From Halocaridina rubra (taxonomy: Eukaryota > Arthropoda > Malacostraca > Decapoda > Atyidae), in assembly GCA_037179515.1 (NCBI GenBank), contig JAXCGZ010000112.1:1-64000 (forward strand): DNA of 64,000 bases, given 5' to 3'. Below, one piece after another: positions 55,082 to 64,000 of this stretch. Position 1 is the first letter of the stretch. Every line of letters begins with the position of its first letter. The notes below the pieces were generated by a model that had not been told where the DNA came from, made no database searches, and saw nothing but the letters and a program-made list of their open reading frames with translations. The position numbers and the translations under genes are program-made.

Positions 55082-55355
55082 CTTTTAGAGATGGGAAACA
55101 TGTAGGGAAATATTGTTGAGAAAGAAAAGTCTAAAAGATCTTCAAGAATTCAAAGAAGTGCTCATCAGACAATTCAGATCACAGGAAGAGATGGGAAAAA
55201 TCAAAAAACTTGTTGGAAGAGGCAAGTAAGTTAAATGAGGAAAGAAGTGAAGAAAAGAAGAAAAATTTTCATTTCAGAGTTCTTCCTGACAAAGGGGAGA
55301 TAAAGAAGATAATGACAGAAGATCAGGGGATGGGGCCTCATTAAGACTGTTATTT
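55082..55355 (+). pseudogene. CR1-like ORF1 C-terminal fragment, copy C9
   Basis: Diverged ORF1 3' region from RGETCREI to the GPH stop and a few bases of ORF2 (to ACTGTTAT), where it jumps back to an earlier ORF1 point that begins C10. One extra A near 55205 shifts frame. It may be a separate truncated insertion lacking a 3' end, or a local duplication. Confidence 0.7.
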
Positions 55356-58300
55356 AAAGTCTAAAAGACCTTCAAGAATTCAAAGAAGTGTTCATTAGAC
55401 AATACAGAACACAGGAAGAGATGGGAAAGATCAAGAACTTGTTGCAAGAGGCAAGAAGGTTAAATGATGAAAGAAATGAAGAAGAGAAGAAAAATTTTCA
55501 TTACAGAGTTCTTCCAGACAAAGGGGAGATAAAGAAGATAATGACAGAAGATCAGGGGATGGGGCCTCATTAAGATTTTTATACACAAATGCTGATGGAT
55601 TAGCTGGTAAGGCAGTAGAATTAAAAGATAGGATTCACAACAGTAAGGCAGATATAGTAGCAATTACAGAGACTAAGTTGAGTGAGGACATAAACAGTGT
55701 CACAGTTTTTCCTAAGGGTTTCAGAATACTAAGGGTTGAAAGATCTGAGAGGACTGGTGGAGGGATAGCACTGCTCATGAGTGAAAGGATTCAAGTCGAA
55801 GAAATAAACTTGGCTATAGAAAGTGAGTTCAAGGAATTTCTTGTTGCTCGCATAAATACTGGGTCAGAGAGCATTATAGTAATTGTTGTATACAACCCAC
55901 CAAGAAACCAAAATAGGCTTGAAGTTTATGAGGAAAGTCATATAGGTACTATTGAAGTCATAAACTCAGTTGTTAACATGGCACGGGAAAAAAAATGTAG
56001 GATTTTGATTATGGGAGACTTTAATCATAAAGAGATAGATTGGATAAATCTTGACCCACACAGTGGTGAGGACTCATTCGGGGCAAGATTCCTAGATTGC
56101 GTACGAGGGAATTTCCTACACCAACATGTTATGGAACCAACAAGGGCCAGGGGTGGGGATGAGCCATCACTACTTGATCTAGTGTTCACAGATAATGTGT
56201 TGGATATTGAAAAACTTGAGTATGAACCACCAATTGGAAAGAGTGACCACTGTGTGTTGTTGATGGAGTATATAATTGAAGATATTCTTCCTGAGAGTAG
56301 AGGCACTGAGGACATGAGGAGGAACTATCCAAAAGGAGATTATATCAAAATGAATGAGCTTTTTGCAGTTATTGACTGGAGAACCTTATTTTACAACAAA
56401 TCTGTACAAGAAATGTATGACATTTATTGTGAGAAATATGGGAAGATAGTAGATTGCTGCATACCTGTCACCAAAGTAGGTGTAATTCATGCCAGAGAGA
56501 AATGGTTCGATAATGGGTGTAAAAGAGCTAAGGAGTGGAGAGACAAATGCTGGAAAAGGTATAGGAGGAGAAAAAACATAAATGCCTGGCAAACCTACAA
56601 AAGAGCAAGAAATGACTACCTAAGTAAAAGGAGAGAGGCAGAGAGAGACTATGAGAGGGACATCACCAGGAAGGCTAAAGAAAATCCCAAGCTTTTCCAC
56701 AGCTTTATCAGAGGAAAACTGAAGGTAAAAGAACAGGTTTTAAGGCTAAAGAGAGAGGATGGAAGCATCACTGAGACGGATGAAGAGATCTGCAAAGAAT
56801 TGAACAAGGAGTTTCAGTCAGTATTTACAGTAGAAAATACCCCACCCCCTCAGATTGCAGTGATAGAAGCTCAAGGGCCGGTATTAGAGAACATCAACCT
56901 TACAGCCACAGAGGTATGCAAAGCGCTGATGGAGTTAGATGTTCATAAAGCTACAGGTCCTGATGACATATCCCCTCATGTGCTTAAAAAATGCGCAAAT
57001 ACAATATCAGTGGCACTAAGTATCATATTTAAGGATTCACTGGAGTCGGGGGAGATTCCAAGATGCTGGAAACAAGCAAATGTGATACCTATCTTCAAAA
57101 AGGGAAGGAGGGATACGGCTCTGAACTATAGACCAGTTTCCTTGACCAGCATGGAGAAACTACTAAGGAAACATATCTCTCTTCACTTGGAATCCTTCAA
57201 CTTTTTGTCAGTGAGGCAACATGGCTTCAGAGAACGTAGATCAACAGTAACAAACTTATTAGAATTTTATGATGAGGTAAGCCAAATCTTACAGGAAAGA
57301 GAGGGCTGGGCAGATTGCATATTCCTAGACTTCCAGAAAGCGTTTGACACTGTTCCACATGGGAGACTTATTAGGAAGCTGCAATCAATGGCTAGAATAG
57401 GTGGAAATGTTTTGGAATGGATAAAAACTTACTTAGAAGGAAGGGAACAGAGGGTTAGAGTAAGACACTCAGTGTCTGAATGGAGAAGAGTTAGTAGTGG
57501 AGTTCCACAGTGTTCAGTTTTAGGGCCACTTTTGTTCCTTGTATATGTAAATGACCTACCAGAGTCTGTAAATTCATTCATGAATATGTTTGCAGATGAT
57601 GCAAAGATTGTGAAGAAAGTAATAAACGAGAACAATGGTAGAGAACTTCAGGAGGAACTAAATAATCTGCATGAGTGGTCAGAAAAGTGGCTAATGAAAT
57701 TCAATACTTCAAAATGTAAGGTAATGAGAATGGGTACAAGTGCAAGAAGGCCCAAGCTTGACTACTCGGTGGCTGGTGTACAACTTCAAGAGACAGAAAA
57801 TGAGAGAGATCTAGGAGTAAACATACTGGCAGATTTGTCTCCAGAAATACATATAAATGGCATAGTAAGGGCAGCATATGCATTCTTATCAAATGTAAGG
57901 GTAGCCTTCAGGCACATGGACAAGGAAATGTTCAGAAATATTTGTGTAACCTATGTGAGGCCAAAACTCGAATATGCAGCCCCCTTTTGGAATCCGCACT
58001 TGAAAAAGCACATAGCTAAGCTTGAAAAAGTTCAAAGACATGCCACGAAACTGGTGCCAGAAATACGCAATCTCAGTTATGATGAAAGGATGAGGGCATT
58101 AGACTTACCATCACTCGAAGCTAGAAGAGTGAGGGGGGATATGGTGACAGTCTTTAAATTCCTTCATGGTTATGATAGAGTGGATAGGGATCGATATTTT
58201 GATATGGCTGGCTCTATAACTAGAGGTCATAGTTTGAAGCTTCGTAAGAAAACTTCTTTGCAGGATGTAAGGAAATACTTTTTCAGTGTAAGAGTAGTTG

Positions 58301-58476
58301 ATAATTGGAATTGGCTAAGCGAGGAGGTAGTTAATGCTATCTCAATCCATAGTTTTAAGGACAGGTATGATAAGTATCACTAAGTATAAAATGGAACCGA
58401 TGAGGAGACGGGAAGATACGAGCTTTGGGCTCTTTCCCGTAAACACAATTAGGTAATCACAATTAGGTCATCACAC
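55356..58476 (+). mobile_element. CR1-like LINE, copy C10
   Basis: It runs from the ORF1 C-terminal segment (ends TAA at 55571-55573) through a nearly complete ORF2 to the hairpin and two tail repeats, the second altered (AGGTCATC). The slip heptamer is at 55492-55498 in register. It is followed by the 1372-bp array. Its last part shares private variants with array unit 1. Confidence 0.9.
55576..58383 (+). CDS. LINE C10 ORF2 (damaged but open)
   Basis: The frame is open from the ORF1 overlap to TAA at 58381-58383. The TTG of other copies is TTT here, a further hint that TTG is not the true start. Endonuclease motifs are intact. The RT has lost five codons (VSLTS joins MEKLL, missing the IVCKV-like segment) and has GVPQCSVLGP, where the usual Gly after PQ is Cys. 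Both lesions lie in conserved RT blocks, so activity is doubtful although no stop occurs. It belongs to the NWLSEEVVNAIS subfamily with private changes DERMRALDL and GSITRG. Confidence 0.85.
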   Translation, partial: FLYTNADGLAGKAVELKDRIHNSKADIVAITETKLSEDINSVTVFPKGFRILRVERSERTGGGIALLMSERIQVEEINLAIESEFKEFLVARINTGSESIIVIVVYNPPRNQNRLEVYEESHIGTIEVINSVVNMAREKKCRILIMGDFNHKEIDWINLDPHSGEDSFGARFLDCVRGNFLHQHVMEPTRARGGDEPSLLDLVFTDNVLDIEKLEYEPPIGKSDHCVLLMEYIIEDILPESRGTEDMRRNYPKGDYIKMNELFAVIDWRTLFYNKSVQEMYDIYCEKYGKIVDCCIPVTKVGVIHAREKWFDNGCKRAKEWRDKCWKRYRRRKNINAWQTYKRARNDYLSKRREAERDYERDITRKAKENPKLFHSFIRGKLKVKEQVLRLKREDGSITETDEEICKELNKEFQSVFTVENTPPPQIAVIEAQGPVLENINLTATEVCKALMELDVHKATGPDDISPHVLKKCANTISVALSIIFKDSLESGEIPRCWKQANVIPIFKKGRRDTALNYRPVSLTSMEKLLRKHISLHLESFNFLSVRQHGFRERRSTVTNLLEFYDEVSQILQEREGWADCIFLDFQKAFDTVPHGRLIRKLQSMARIGGNVLEWIKTYLEGREQRVRVRHSVSEWRRVSSGVPQCSVLGPLLFLVYVNDLPESVNSFMNMFADDAKIVKKVINENNGRELQEELNNLHEWSEKWLMKFNTSKCKVMRMGTSARRPKLDYSVAGVQLQETENERDLGVNILADLSPEIHINGIVRAAYAFLSNVRVAFRHMDKEMFRNICVTYVRPKLEYAAPFWNPHLKKHIAKLEKVQRHATKLVPEIRNLSYDERMRALDLPSLEARRVRGDMVTVFKFLHGYDRVDRDRYFDMAGSITRGHSLKLRKKTSLQDVRKYFFSVRVVDNWNWLSEEVVNAISIHSFKDRYDKYH

Positions 58477-59848
58477 TCTGAACTATAGACCAGTTTTCTT
58501 GACCAGCATAGTTTGCAAAGTTATGGAGAAACTACTAAGGAAACATATCTCTCTTCACTTGGAATCCTTCAACTTTTTGTCAGTGAGGCAACATGGCTTC
58601 AGAGAAGGTAGATCAACATAAACAAACTTATTAGAATTTTATGATAAGGTAAGCCAAATCTTACAGGAAAGAGAGGTCTGGGCAGATTGCATATTCCTAG
58701 ACTTCCAGAAAGCGTTTGACACTGTTCCACATGGGAGACTTATTAGGAAGCTGCAATCAATAGCTAGAATAGGTGGAAATGTTTTGGAATGGATAAAAAC
58801 TTACTTAGAAGGAAGGGAACAGAGGGTTAGAGTAAGACACTCAGTGTCTGAATGGAGAAGAATTAGTAGTGGAGTTCCACAGGGTTCAGTTTTAGGGCCA
58901 CTTTTGTTCCTTGTATATGTAAATGACCTACCACAGTCTGTAAATTCATTCATAAATATGTTTGCAGATGATGCAAAGATTGTGAAGAAAGTAAAAAACG
59001 AGAACAATGGTAGAGAACTTCAGGAGGATCTAAATAATCTGCATGAGTGGTTAGAAAAGTGGCTAATGAAATTCAATACTTCAAAATGTAAGGTAATGAG
59101 AATGGGTACAAGTGCAAGAAGGCCCAAGCTTAACTACTCGGTGGCTGGAGTACAACTTCAAGAGACAGAAAATGAGAGAGATCTAGGAGTAAACATACTG
59201 GCAGATTTGTCTCCAGAAATACATATAAATGGCATAGTAAGGGCAGCATATGCATTCTTATCAAATGTAAGGGTAGCCTTCAGGCACATGGACAAGGAAA
59301 TGTTCAGAAATATTTATGTAACCTATGTGAGGCCAAAACTCGAATATGCAGCCCCCTTTTGGAATCCGCACTTGAAAAAGCACATAGCTAAGCTTGAAAA
59401 AGTTCAAAGACATGCCACGAAACTGGTGCCAGAAATACGCAATCTCAGTTATGATGAAAGGATGAGGGCATTAGACTTACCATCACTCGAAGCTAGAAGA
59501 GTGAGGGGGGATAAGGTGACAGTCTTTAAATTCCTTCATGGTTATGATAGAGTGGATAGGGATCGATATTTTGATATGGCTGGCTCTATAACTAGAGGTC
59601 ATAGTTTGAAGCTTCGTAAGAAAACTTCTTTGCAGGATGTAAGGAAATACTTTTTCAGTGTAAGAGTAGTTGATAATTGGAATTGGCTAAGCGAGGAGGT
59701 AGTTAATGCTATCTCAATCCATAGTTTTAAGGACAGGTATGATAAGTATCACTAAGTATAAAATGGAACCGATGAGGAGACGGGAAGATACGAGCTTTGG
59801 GCTCTTTCCCGTAAACACAATTAGGTAATCACAATTAGGTAATCACAC
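58477..59848 (+). pseudogene. Array unit U1 (LINE RT fragment)
   Basis: After the shared nonsense codon the frame is open from about 58784 to TAA at 59753-59755. The 5' half matches U2 and U3 (RRISSG, INMFADD, EWLEKW, PKLNYS). The 3' half matches C10. It has a private GDKVTV where the others have GDMVTV. Confidence 0.85.
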
Positions 59849-61220
59849 TCTGAACTATAGACCAGTTTTCTTGACCAGCATAGTTTGCAAAGTTATGGAG
59901 AAACTACTAAGGAAACATATCTCTCTTCACTTGGAATCCTTCAACTTTTTGTCAGTGAGGCAACATGGCTTCAGAGAAGGTAGATCAACATAAACAAACT
60001 TATTAGAATTTTATGATAAGGTAAGCCAAATCTTACAGGAAAGAGAGGTCTGGGCAGATTGCATATTCCTAGACTTCCAGAAAGCGTTTGACACTGTTCC
60101 ACATGGGAGACTTATTAGGAAGCTGCAATCAATAGCTAGAATAGGTGGAAATGTTTTGGAATGGATAAAAACTTACTTAGAAGGAAGGGAACAGAGGGTT
60201 AGAGTAAGACACTCAGTGTCTGAATGGAGAAGAATTAGTAGTGGAGTTCCACAGGGTTCAGTTTTAGGGCCACTTTTGTTCCTTGTATATGTAAATGACC
60301 TACCACAGTCTGTAAATTCATTCATAAATATGTTTGCAGATGATGCAAAGATTGTGAAGAAAGTAAAAAACGAGAACAATGGTAGAGAACTTCAGGAGGA
60401 TCTAAATAATCTGCATGAGTGGTTAGAAAAGTGGCTAATGAAATTCAGTACTTCAAAATGTAAGGTAATGAGAATGGGTACAAGTGCAAGAAGACCCAAG
60501 CTTAACTACTCGGTGGCTGGAGTACAACTTCAAGAGACAGAAAATGAGAGAGATCTAGGAGTAAACATACTGGCAGATTTGTCTCCAGAAATACATATAA
60601 ATGGCATAGTAAGGGCAGCATATGCATTCTTATCAAATGTAAGGGTAGCCTTCAGGCACATGGACAAGGAAATGTTCAGAAATATTTATGTAACCTATGT
60701 GAGGCCAAAACTCGAATATGCAGCCCCCTTTTGGAATCCACACTTGAAAAAGCACATAGCTAAGCTTGAAAAAGTTCAAAGACATGCCACGAAACTGGTG
60801 CCAGAAATACGCAATCTCAGTTATGATGAGAGACTGAGGGAATTAGACTTACCATCACTCGAAGCTAGAAGAGTGAGGGGGGATATGGTGACAGTCTTTA
60901 AATTCCTTCATGGTTATGATAGAGTGGATAGGGATCGATATTTTGATATGGCTGGCTCTAGAACTAGAGGTCATAGTTTGAAGCTTCGTAAGAAAACTTC
61001 TTTGCAGGATGTAAGGAAATACTTTTTCAGTGTAAGAGTAGTTGATAATTGGAATTGGCTAAGCGAGGAGGTAGTTAATGCTATCTCAATCCATAGTTTT
61101 AAGGACAGGTATGATAAGTATCACTGAGTATAAAATGGAACCGATGAGGAGACGGGAAGATACGAGCTTTGGGCTCTTTCCCGTAAACACAATTAGGTAA
61201 TCACAATTAGGTAATCACAC
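59849..61220 (+). pseudogene. Array unit U2 (LINE RT fragment)
   Basis: The same structure. Private variants include KFSTSKC for KFNTSKC and TGA in place of TAA as the ORF2 stop (61125-61127). Confidence 0.85.
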
Positions 61221-62589
61221 TCTGAACTATAGACCAGTTTTCTTGACCAGCATAGTTTGCAAAGTTATGGAGAAACTACTAAGGAAACATATCTCTCTTC
61301 ACTTGGAATCCTTCAACTTTTTGTCAGTGAGGCAACATGGCTTCAGAGAAGGTAGATCAACATAAACAAACTTATTAGAATTTTATGATAAGGTAAGCCA
61401 AATCTTACAGGAAAGAGAGGGCTGGGCAGATTGCATATTCCTAGACTTCCAGAAAGCGTTTGACACTGTTCCACATGGGAGACTTATTAGGAAGCTGCAA
61501 TCAATAGCTAGAATAGGTGGAAATGTTTTGGAATGGATAAAAACTTACTTAGAAGGAAGGGAACAGAGGGTTAGAGTAAGACACTCAGTGTCTGAATGGA
61601 GAAGAGTTAGTAGTGGAGTTCCACAGGGTTCAGTTTTAGGGCCACTTTTGTTCCTTGTATATGTAAATGACCTACCACAGTCTGTAAATTCATTCATAAA
61701 TATGTTTGCAGATGATGCAAAGATTGTGAAGAAAGTAAAAAACGAGAACAATGGTAGAGAACTTCAGGAGGATCTAAATAATCTGCATGAGTGGTTAGAA
61801 AAGTGGCTAATGAAATTCAATACTTCAAAATGTAAGGTAATGAGAATGGGTACAAGTGCAAGAAGGCCCAAGCTTAACTACTCGGTGGCTGGAGTACAAC
61901 TTCAAGAGACAGAAAATGAGAGAGATCTAGGAGTAAACATACTGGCAGATTTGTCTCCAAAAATACATATAAATGGCATAGTAAGGGCAGCATATGCATT
62001 CTTATCAAATGTAAGGGTAGCCTTCAGGCACATGGACAAGGAAATGTTCAGAAATATTTATGTAACCTATGTGAGGCCAAAACTCGAATATGCAGCCCCC
62101 TTTTGGAATCCGCACTTGAAAAAGCACATAGCTAAGCTTGAAAAAGTTCAAAGACATGCCACAAAACTGGTGCCAGAAATACGCAATCTCAGTTATGATG
62201 AGAGACTGAGGGAATTAGACTTACCATCACTCGAAGCTAGAAGAGTGAGGGGGGATATGGTGACAGTCTTTAAATTCCTTCATGGTTATGATAGAGTGGA
62301 TAGGGATCGATATTTTGATATGGCTGGCTCTAGAACTAGAGGTCATAGTTTGAAGCTTCGTAAGAAAACTTCTTTGCAGGATGTAAGGAAATACTTTTTC
62401 AGTGTAAGAGTAGTTGATAATTGGAATTGGCTAAGCGAGGAGGTAGTTAATGCTATCTCAATCCATAGTTTTAAGGACAGGTATGATAAGTATCACTAAG
62501 TCTAAAATGGAACCGATGAGGAGACGGGAAGATACGAGTTTTGGGCTCTTTCCCGTAAACACAATTAGGTAATCACAATTAGGTAATCA
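61221..62589 (+). pseudogene. Array unit U3 (LINE RT fragment)
   Basis: The same structure. It has RRVSSG (as in full-length copies) and LSPKIHI for LSPEIHI, and its 3' UTR begins AAGTCTAAAATGG rather than AAGTATAAAATGG. The tail runs directly into C11. Confidence 0.85.
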
Positions 62590-64000
62590 AACAAATGCTG
62601 ATATATTAGCTGGTAAGGCAGTAGAATTAAAAGACAGGATTCACAACAGTAAGGCAGATATAGTAGCAATTACAGAGACTAAGTTGAGTAAGGACATAAA
62701 GTCTAACAGTTTTTCCTAAGGGCTTCAGAATATTAAGGGTTGAAAGATCTGAGAGGACTGATGGAGGGCTAGCACTGCTCATAAGTGAAAGGATTCAAGT
62801 TGAAAAAATAAACTTGGCCATAGAAAGTGATTTCAAGGAATTTCTTGTTGCTCGCATAAATACCGGGTCAGAGAAAATTATAATAAGTGTTGTATATAAC
62901 CCACCAAGGATCCATAATAGGCTTGAAGTTTATGAGGAAAGTCATATAGGTACTATTAAAGTCATAAACTCAGTTATTAACGTGACACAGGAGAAAAAAT
63001 GTAGGATTTTGATTATGGGAGATTTTAATCATAAAGAGATAGATTGGATAAATCTTGACCCACACAGTGGTGAGGACTCATTCGGGGCAAGATTCCTAGA
63101 TTGCGTACAAGGGAATTTCCAACACCAACATGTAATGGAACCAACAAGGGCCAGGGGTGGGGATGAATCATCACCACTTGATCTGGTATTCACAGATAAT
63201 GTGTTGGATATTGAAAAAAATTGAGTATGAACCACCAATTGGAAAGAGTGACCACTGTGTGTTGTTGATGGAGTATATAATTGAAGATATTCTTCCTGAG
63301 AGTAGAGGCACTGAGGACATGAGGAGGAACTATCCGAAAGGAGATTACATCAAAATGAATGAGCTTTTTGCAGTTATTGACTGGAGAACCTTACTTTACA
63401 ACATATCTGTACAAGAAATGTATGACATCTTTTGTGAGAAATATGGGAAGATAGTAGATTGCTGCATACCTGTCACCAAAGTAGGTGTAAATCATGCCAG
63501 AGAGATGTGGTTCAATAATGGGTGTAAAAGAGCTAAGGAGTGGAGAGACAAATGCTGGAAAAAGTATAGGAGAAGAAAAAATTTAAATGCCTGGCAAACC
63601 TACAAAAGAGCAAGAAATGACTACCTAAGTAAAAGGAGAGAGGCAAGAAGGGACTATGAGAGGGACATCACCAGGAAGGCTAAAGAAAATCCCAAGCTTT
63701 TCCACAGCTTTATCAGAGGAAAACTGAAGGTAAAAGAACAGGTTTTAAGGTTAAAGAGAGCTGATGGAAGCATCACTGAGACGGATGAAGAGATCTGCAA
63801 AGAAGTGAACAAGGAGTTTCAGTCAGTATTTACAGTAGAAAATACCCCACCCCCTCAGATTGCAGAGATAGAAGCTCATGGGCCGGCATTAGAGAACATC
63901 AACCTTACAGCCACAGAGGTATGCAAAGCACTGATGGATTTATATGTTCATAAAGCTACAGGACCTGATGATATATCCCCTCATGCGCTTAAAAAATGCG
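62590..64000 (+). pseudogene. CR1-like LINE, copy C11 (right end outside window)
   Basis: 5'-truncated within a few codons of the ORF2 start (TNADILAGK) and continuing past the window edge in the RT at GPDDISPHAL. The endonuclease is present, but there is a small deletion near 62700 (DIKSNSFS in place of DINSVTVFS) and an extra A in the run near 63214-63220, both shifting frame. It is more diverged than C4 and C10, so an older insertion. Confidence 0.85.

Larger units (their letters stand above)
58477..62589 (+). repeat. Tandem array of three 1372-bp LINE-derived units
   Basis: Units begin at 58477, 59849 and 61221, each with TCTGAACTATAGACC directly after a LINE tail. Each unit is the RT middle and C-terminal part, 3' UTR, hairpin and tails. 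All three share the same truncation point, the same nonsense codon (ACATAAACA where others have ACAGTAACA) and the same ATAGCTAGA change, so they arose by duplication of one insertion and not by three retrotranspositions. Unit 1 has DERMRALDL and GSITRG like C10; units 2 and 3 have DERLRELDL and GSRTRG. Confidence 0.9.

Overview
This is a eukaryotic window with no bacterial features. It is most likely arthropod, and a decapod crustacean is my best guess. The reasons are pentanucleotide (CCTAA)n repeats like arthropod telomeres, very long (TA)n, (CT)n and (CA)n microsatellites, and a dense load of CR1-like LINEs, an RNase H-bearing I/jockey-group LINE, tRNA-derived SINEs and a Ty3/gypsy element. 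The species is inferred, not shown.

Left part (1-23.5 kb). A near-intact CR1-like LINE enters from the left edge (C1, 1-3546). A decayed pogo/Tigger-like DNA element lies at about 5222-6025. A fossil CR1-like copy (C2, 7148-10517) is split by a 990-bp hAT-type MITE. The only host-gene material recognised is two minus-strand exons of a CRTAC1-like gene (10856-10948 and a 23-nt micro-exon at 11149-11171). Three copies of one tRNA-derived SINE family and two of another follow, with a LINE remnant carrying a telomere-repeat insertion, a 228-bp fold-back, and a 5'-truncated I/jockey-group LINE (B1, 18461-22304) with a 9-bp target-site duplication (TSD).

Central nest (27.3-50.9 kb). Four retrotransposons sit inside one another. 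CR1-like C4 (27345-50917) contains LINE B2 (29490-49764, 11-bp TSD). B2 contains a gypsy element (30630-45845, 5-bp TSD). The gypsy 3' LTR contains a full-length minus-strand CR1-like LINE, C5 (40562-45484). The gypsy element has one 1392-codon ORF in the order short Gag, protease, integrase, reverse transcriptase, RNase H. Integrase upstream of RT is the Gmr1-type arrangement, and no capsid domain or CCHC knuckle is visible.

Right part (50.9-64 kb). This is an almost uninterrupted chain of CR1-like copies, each starting in or just after the 3' tail or (CA)n tract of the previous one. It includes a 5'-inverted (twin-primed) insertion and three 1372-bp near-identical units that look like a satellite array being born.

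How the parts work. The CR1-like family encodes a coiled-coil/RRM-like ORF1 protein and an endonuclease-RT ORF2. ORF2 has no AUG ahead of its endonuclease domain. It overlaps ORF1 in the -1 frame, with an AAATTTT slip heptamer in register in five copies, so a -1 ribosomal frameshift is the suggested way of making ORF2. Its 3' end carries a conserved hairpin and a 14-bp tail repeat that probably recruit the RT. All assignments are from reading the sequence by eye; no database search or alignment program was run.
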